From: an uncultured Mucispirillum sp. | GTDB taxonomy: Bacteria; Chrysiogenota; Deferribacteres; Deferribacterales; Mucispirillaceae | Assembly: GCA_945947845.1 (NCBI GenBank) | Contig: CAMEZN010000047.1 | Location: forward strand, 1-8,826 | DNA: 8,826 nt | Direction: 5' to 3' | Shown: positions 5,800 to 8,826 of the stretch, in pieces | Layout of the letters: each line of letters begins with the position of its first letter | Numbering within the stretch: position 1 is the first letter of the stretch | Translations under genes and position numbers: made by a program | The notes under the pieces: generated by a model | Databases searched by the model: none | What the model was told of the DNA's origin: nothing | Seen by the model: the letters and a program-made list of their open reading frames with translations, nothing else

Positions 5800-6462
5800 A
5801 TGCTTAATGAAATATTTTCAGGCAAATGCCCTGCATGCAGCAGGGCGGCTGCCATTAATGCAGCCCTTTGTGATGAATGTTTATCTATGCTGCATACATT
5901 TGATTATTTCTGCGGTAAATGCGGGTTTCCACTTGCAAGACCGGGAGTATCATGTTACAGGTGCAAAGGGAAACTTTCTAAAAGAATCACTAATATTTAT
6001 GCTTTATATCATTATGATAAGGTTGTCAGAAGTATTATATTGCAGATGAAATTTCACTATAATATCAGGCTTAAATATACATTAAAGCAGTTAATCCACC
6101 TTCCAAATTTTATAACAAAGTATGATGGCATAGTTACTGTTCCAAGCCATTTTTTAAGGCATTTTATCAGGTTTTATCACCCAGCAGATGTTTTAGCAGA
6201 ATATACAGCATACAAACTAAATATTCCTGTTTTGCATAACCTTAAAAGAGTGCGGTATACTAAATTTCAATCACATATTTCAAAGTATGATAGAATGGAA
6301 AATGTAAAAAAAGCATTTTACTGTAAAAAATTTAAAGAAAATATAAAAAATATTCTACTTGTAGATGATATATTAACAACAGGTGCAACAATCAATGAAT
6401 GTGTAAATGAACTTTATAAGGCAGGAGCAAGACGAATAGATGTATTGGTATTTGCAAAATAG
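5800..6462 (+). CDS. comF: ComF-family phosphoribosyltransferase-like protein
   Basis: A 220-residue cytoplasmic protein of the ComF/GntX family, linked to DNA uptake in competent bacteria but widespread and of uncertain biochemical role. Four CxxC pairs (Cys10/13, 24/27, 38/41, 52/55) form the N-terminal zinc-ribbon region. A type-I phosphoribosyltransferase domain follows, with the PRPP-binding loop LLVDDILTTGAT at residues 186-197. The middle segment around residues 117-134 keeps VPSHFLRH and HPADVLAE, but has RFYHPAD where most family members have a GFNQ-type motif. SKYDRMENVKKAF (161-173) matches the usual SxxxRxxNVxxAF. The ATG is 5 bases after the gpmI stop and I see no good Shine-Dalgarno, so it is probably translated by coupling to gpmI. 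No other competence gene is in the window. Confidence 0.9.
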   Translation: MLNEIFSGKCPACSRAAAINAALCDECLSMLHTFDYFCGKCGFPLARPGVSCYRCKGKLSKRITNIYALYHYDKVVRSIILQMKFHYNIRLKYTLKQLIHLPNFITKYDGIVTVPSHFLRHFIRFYHPADVLAEYTAYKLNIPVLHNLKRVRYTKFQSHISKYDRMENVKKAFYCKKFKENIKNILLVDDILTTGATINECVNELYKAGARRIDVLVFAK

Positions 6463-6469
6463 GTGATAT

Positions 6470-6940
6470 ATGGATATTGTTTTTAGAAAGGCAGAAATAA
6501 AAGATATAGAAAAATATATAGAGCATAGAATAGAATTTATACTGTCTTTAAAAGGTGTATTTCAAGATGAAAAAATTTTCCGCATTAATACAAAAAACTT
6601 TCTGGAAAAAAGTATCACAAATAATACATCTGTTATATTTATTGCAGAAAAAGAAGGGAAAATTTTATCATCAGCCATGGCGGTATTATATGAAAGCCTG
6701 CCTATGACATATACTCCAAATGGCAAATGCAGCATAATATATAATGTATATACTACGGCAGAATATAGAAACAAAGGCTTTGCAAAAAAACTGCTTAAAA
6801 TGCTGCTTGATGATTTACATGCAAAAGGTATAGAAGAAGTATTAATCAAATACACTGATGCAGGTAAAAAAGTATATGAAAAGCTGGGCTTTAAGCAGTT
6901 ACATGATTATATGATTTTAAATCTGGCAGGTATAAATTAA
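6470..6940 (+). CDS. GNAT-family N-acetyltransferase
   Basis: A 156-residue cytoplasmic acetyl-CoA-dependent acyltransferase, substrate unknown. It begins with the family's typical IVFRKAEIKDIEKY. The acetyl-CoA-binding motif A is at about residues 91-116: YNVYTTAEYRNKGFA followed by KKLLKMLLDDL, with the pyrophosphate-binding loop R100-N-K-G-F-A105. The C-terminal VYEKLGFKQLHDYMIL (about 135-150) contains the tyrosine (Tyr136) and the KLGF typical of the fold. The AGGTGAT at 6461-6467 overlaps the comF stop region, 7 bases between genes, so it is the third operon member. Its stop codon overlaps that of the converging ankyrin-TPR gene. The YNVYTTxEYRNKGFAxxL form is common in small generic GNATs; I cannot separate a protein, antibiotic or metabolite acetyltransferase from the sequence. 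Confidence 0.88.
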   Translation: MDIVFRKAEIKDIEKYIEHRIEFILSLKGVFQDEKIFRINTKNFLEKSITNNTSVIFIAEKEGKILSSAMAVLYESLPMTYTPNGKCSIIYNVYTTAEYRNKGFAKKLLKMLLDDLHAKGIEEVLIKYTDAGKKVYEKLGFKQLHDYMILNLAGIN

Positions 6941-6947
6941 CCTGCCA
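6924..6947. terminator. Inverted repeat across the convergent gene ends, possible bidirectional terminator
   Basis: An 8-bp perfect stem TGGCAGGT / ACCTGCCA with an 8-base loop (6932-6939) encloses both overlapping stop codons. A T-rich run follows on the plus strand (TTTCTTTT, 6948-6955); the minus-strand side has only a weak T-rich stretch. The stem also codes for LAG near the GNAT end and MAG at the end of the ankyrin-TPR protein. Confidence 0.6.
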
Positions 6948-8148
6948 TTTCTTTTAAAGAAACTTCTTTATTTGCAATAGCTTTTTCATATTCTGGGTTT
7001 ATTTCTATTGCCTGTTCAAAACATTTAATAGCTTCTGCCAGTTTGCCCCATTTGTGCATTGCAACTCCTTTATTATTATATGTAACAGCAATGTATGGGT
7101 TTAATTCAATTGCTTTATCGTAGTTAACTACTGCATCTTCATATCTATTTATTTTATTTAAAAGAGCAGCTTTTTTAGTATAAACTTCCCTTAAATCTGG
7201 TTTTAAAATTGCAGCAGATTCATATACTTTTAATGCTTCTTCAATTTTATTCATTGAAGCAAGACAGTCTGCTTTATGCACATAACATACAGCAGATGAT
7301 GGATTAATTTTAAGTGCTTTATCATAAGAGTTTAAAGCTTCTAGTTTTTTATCAATTTTTGTAAGTGCATCACCTTTATATAAAAAAGCTTCTGAATCAT
7401 AAGGGTTCATATATGCAGCTCTTGCACAATAAGCAATCGCTTCATAATATTTGCCAGTCATTATGAGTGATAAGCCTTTGCCAGTATATGCTCTTGCAAA
7501 TTTTTTATCTATCTCTATGGCTTTATCAAAGTATATAATTGATTCTGTATAAAAATTATGCATTTGAAGTTCTTGTGCAAATTCATAATTTTCCTTAGCA
7601 GTTTTTAAGTCTTTTGGAATATATTTATAATTAGTTGTATCTGTTGAAGTATCAACAGCACCATTTTCTATTAAAAAATCTTTAATTTCTTTTGATTTAG
7701 CTTGATTTAACGGAGTTTTTTTATCATCAGTCATAGCATTAACATCTGCCCCTTTTTGCACAAGAAGTTTTACTATTTCAAAATTATCACAAAAAGCAGC
7801 AAGAGTTAAAGGGCTCATACCTTCTGGGCTTTTTTCATTTATGTTTGCCCCTTTATCTACTAAAAGTTTACATGTTTCATAATTGCCTGTTCTAATAGCA
7901 ATCATTAAAACACTCCAACCATTTGGTATTTTAGAGTTTGCATCAGCTCCATTTAAAAGCAGCAGTTTTACAAGCTGGTATTTATCTTCCTGAGCAGCAA
8001 TTATTATTGCATTTGCACCATCTTTTAATGAGCGGTTAACATCAATTCTAAATGTTCTATCAAATATAATATCTTCAACAGCTTCTAAATCGTCTGATTG
8101 ACATGCTTTTAAAAATTCATCATATCTTTCTTCAATATTTAAACCCAT
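6937..8148 (-). CDS. Ankyrin-repeat plus TPR-repeat protein
   Basis: A 403-residue protein with no signal peptide or membrane helix, so probably cytoplasmic. The N-terminal half has about four ankyrin repeats (roughly residues 9-40, 44-75, 77-108, 110-141) and a short capping unit to ~164, with typical LLLLNGADANSK, LLVDKGANINEK and LLVQKGADVNAM turns. A linker (165-183) leads to six 34-residue TPR units at about 184-217, 218-251, 252-285, 286-319, 320-353 and 354-387, several with the canonical A-x-x-x-YDKAIELNP ending. Both halves are protein-interaction scaffolds; no catalytic domain is visible and the partner is unknown. The start is supported by AAGGAAGTGAG just upstream of the ATG at 8148. 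A sigma-54-like promoter at 8192-8209 suggests activator-dependent expression. It is convergent with and overlaps the GNAT stop. Fusions of these two repeat types in one bacterial protein are uncommon but known. Confidence 0.93.
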   Translation of the reverse strand: MGLNIEERYDEFLKACQSDDLEAVEDIIFDRTFRIDVNRSLKDGANAIIIAAQEDKYQLVKLLLLNGADANSKIPNGWSVLMIAIRTGNYETCKLLVDKGANINEKSPEGMSPLTLAAFCDNFEIVKLLVQKGADVNAMTDDKKTPLNQAKSKEIKDFLIENGAVDTSTDTTNYKYIPKDLKTAKENYEFAQELQMHNFYTESIIYFDKAIEIDKKFARAYTGKGLSLIMTGKYYEAIAYCARAAYMNPYDSEAFLYKGDALTKIDKKLEALNSYDKALKINPSSAVCYVHKADCLASMNKIEEALKVYESAAILKPDLREVYTKKAALLNKINRYEDAVVNYDKAIELNPYIAVTYNNKGVAMHKWGKLAEAIKCFEQAIEINPEYEKAIANKEVSLKEMAG

Positions 8149-8191
8149 AACTCACTTCCTTATAATCAATAAATTCACTTACTGGATTATA

Positions 8192-8209
8192 TAGCAAGTG
8201 TTATGCCAA
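8192..8209 (-). promoter_or_regulatory. Sigma-54-type -24/-12 promoter upstream of the ankyrin-TPR gene
   Basis: On the minus strand the site reads TTGGCATAACACTTGCTA. Compared with TTGGCACG-N4-TTGCW, the -24 GG and -12 GC are in place, exactly 12 bases apart, and only two bases of the CG pair differ. The predicted start of transcription is near 8182, giving a leader of about 34 bases with a good ribosome site. A perfect TATAAT (8191-8186) overlaps the downstream edge but has no -35 box at 16-18 bases, so a sigma-70 reading is weaker. Any activator-binding sites would lie inside the DUF2461 coding region. Confidence 0.6.
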
Positions 8210-8216
8210 AATTATT

Positions 8217-8825
8217 TTATGATTTAGCTTTCTTAACAACATCAGTTAAAAATATAAAAAACTCTTTCATTTTATTAAATATATCAAATGTATATGAAAA
8301 TAGTTCTTTGCTGTAAAAATCTTGATTAATAGGCATTTCATCATTTATATATATATGTTTATACTTTAAAAAGTCTGCTGCATTATCATTTAATGGCTCA
8401 ATCCCTTTTGGCACATTTTTTAGTTTTTCACCAAGTATATTATAATAATTTGCCTGCACAGTATGTTTAATATTATCAAGAGTATTCTGATATTTTTTAT
8501 TATTTACCATAAGCCTGTATGCAGTAAGTATTTCAGGGCTGAACCTTGCTATTCCCACCCCTGTATAGTAAAATGGCGGCTCTATATGCAGGTAAAAGCA
8601 TGGATTTTCAAGCCTTGATTCACCATGCCAGAAAATAATGCCAAGATGAGTTTTAAAAGGCGGCTTCCCTTTATTGATTCTCACATCTTTATGAATGCGG
8701 AAAATTGAGCCATCTATTTTTGGTGCATATTGAATATCCGGCACAATAGTTTTCAATTTTTCGCCCATATCTACAATATATTCTTTTGCAGCAGGAATGA
8801 TTTTCTTATCATAAATCTCTCTATT
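8217..8825 (-). CDS. DUF2461 (TIGR02453-type) protein, N terminus outside window
   Basis: A cytoplasmic-looking protein of a widespread uncharacterised family. The frame stays open to the right edge, upstream of the internal ATG at 8768: 19 more residues (beginning NREIYDKKIIPAAKEY) match the family's N-terminal region, so the true start lies beyond the window, roughly 25 residues missing by comparison with the usual ~220-230. The 202 residues present show the family's most conserved parts: GSIFRIHKDVR, then NKGKPPFKTHLGIIFWHG, then FYLHIEPPFYYTGVGIARFSPE. The C-terminal part is alpha-helical and lysine-rich. No catalytic role is established for the family. The gene lies 68 bases upstream of the ankyrin-TPR gene on the same strand, but that gene appears to have its own promoter, and I see no terminator between them. 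Confidence 0.88.
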   Translation of the reverse strand, partial: NREIYDKKIIPAAKEYIVDMGEKLKTIVPDIQYAPKIDGSIFRIHKDVRINKGKPPFKTHLGIIFWHGESRLENPCFYLHIEPPFYYTGVGIARFSPEILTAYRLMVNNKKYQNTLDNIKHTVQANYYNILGEKLKNVPKGIEPLNDNAADFLKYKHIYINDEMPINQDFYSKELFSYTFDIFNKMKEFFIFLTDVVKKAKS

Positions 8826-8826
8826 T

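Noticed and set aside
8217..8768. DUF2461 gene as a complete 183-residue gene starting at 8768
   Set aside because: The frame is open to the window edge and the upstream residues fit the family's N terminus, so the ATG at 8768 is internal.

Overview
The window is about 8.8 kb of AT-rich bacterial chromosome, roughly 30% GC by eye. It is densely coded, and every gene has ordinary bacterial start and stop signals. I see no rRNA, tRNA, CRISPR array, insertion sequence, integrase or phage gene. A diaminopimelate decarboxylase end, a very long BspA/DUF285-type lipoprotein, an ankyrin-TPR protein and sigma-54-like promoter sequences together suggest a low-GC, probably host-associated diderm. A Mucispirillum-like Deferribacterota or a Brachyspira-like spirochaete would fit. 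That is a guess from gene content, not an identification.

Layout, plus strand. Positions 2-190 are the 3' end of lysA. It is followed by three tandem, diverged copies of a small two-helix membrane protein (DUF4282 family) at 217-552, 568-873 and 878-1177, closed by a strong intrinsic terminator at 1218-1244. Next is a single-gene unit (1288-4122) for a 944-residue lipoprotein with about 22 copies of a 25-residue DUF285/BspA repeat, ending in a second strong terminator at 4148-4177. A likely promoter at 4219-4247 then drives a compact operon: gpmI (cofactor-independent phosphoglycerate mutase), a ComF-family phosphoribosyltransferase and a GNAT acetyltransferase, with gaps of only 5 and 7 bases.

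Minus strand, right end. An ankyrin-TPR repeat protein (8148-6937) converges on the GNAT gene so tightly that the two stop codons overlap inside the loop of an inverted repeat. A DUF2461 protein (8825-8217) runs off the right edge and lacks its N terminus.

How the parts relate. The lysA and gpmI operons are housekeeping (lysine/cell-wall precursor, glycolysis). The accessory content is the DUF4282 cluster, the giant surface lipoprotein and the ankyrin-TPR protein; no common pathway is evident among them. The most informative non-coding signal is an almost canonical -24/-12 (sigma-54) promoter between the DUF2461 and ankyrin-TPR genes. A second such match lies inside the end of the lipoprotein gene. 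I did not find a convincing new multi-gene system. The best leads are sigma-54 control of the ankyrin-TPR gene, the three-module build of the lipoprotein with its duplicated ribosome-binding site, and the DUF4282 triplet.
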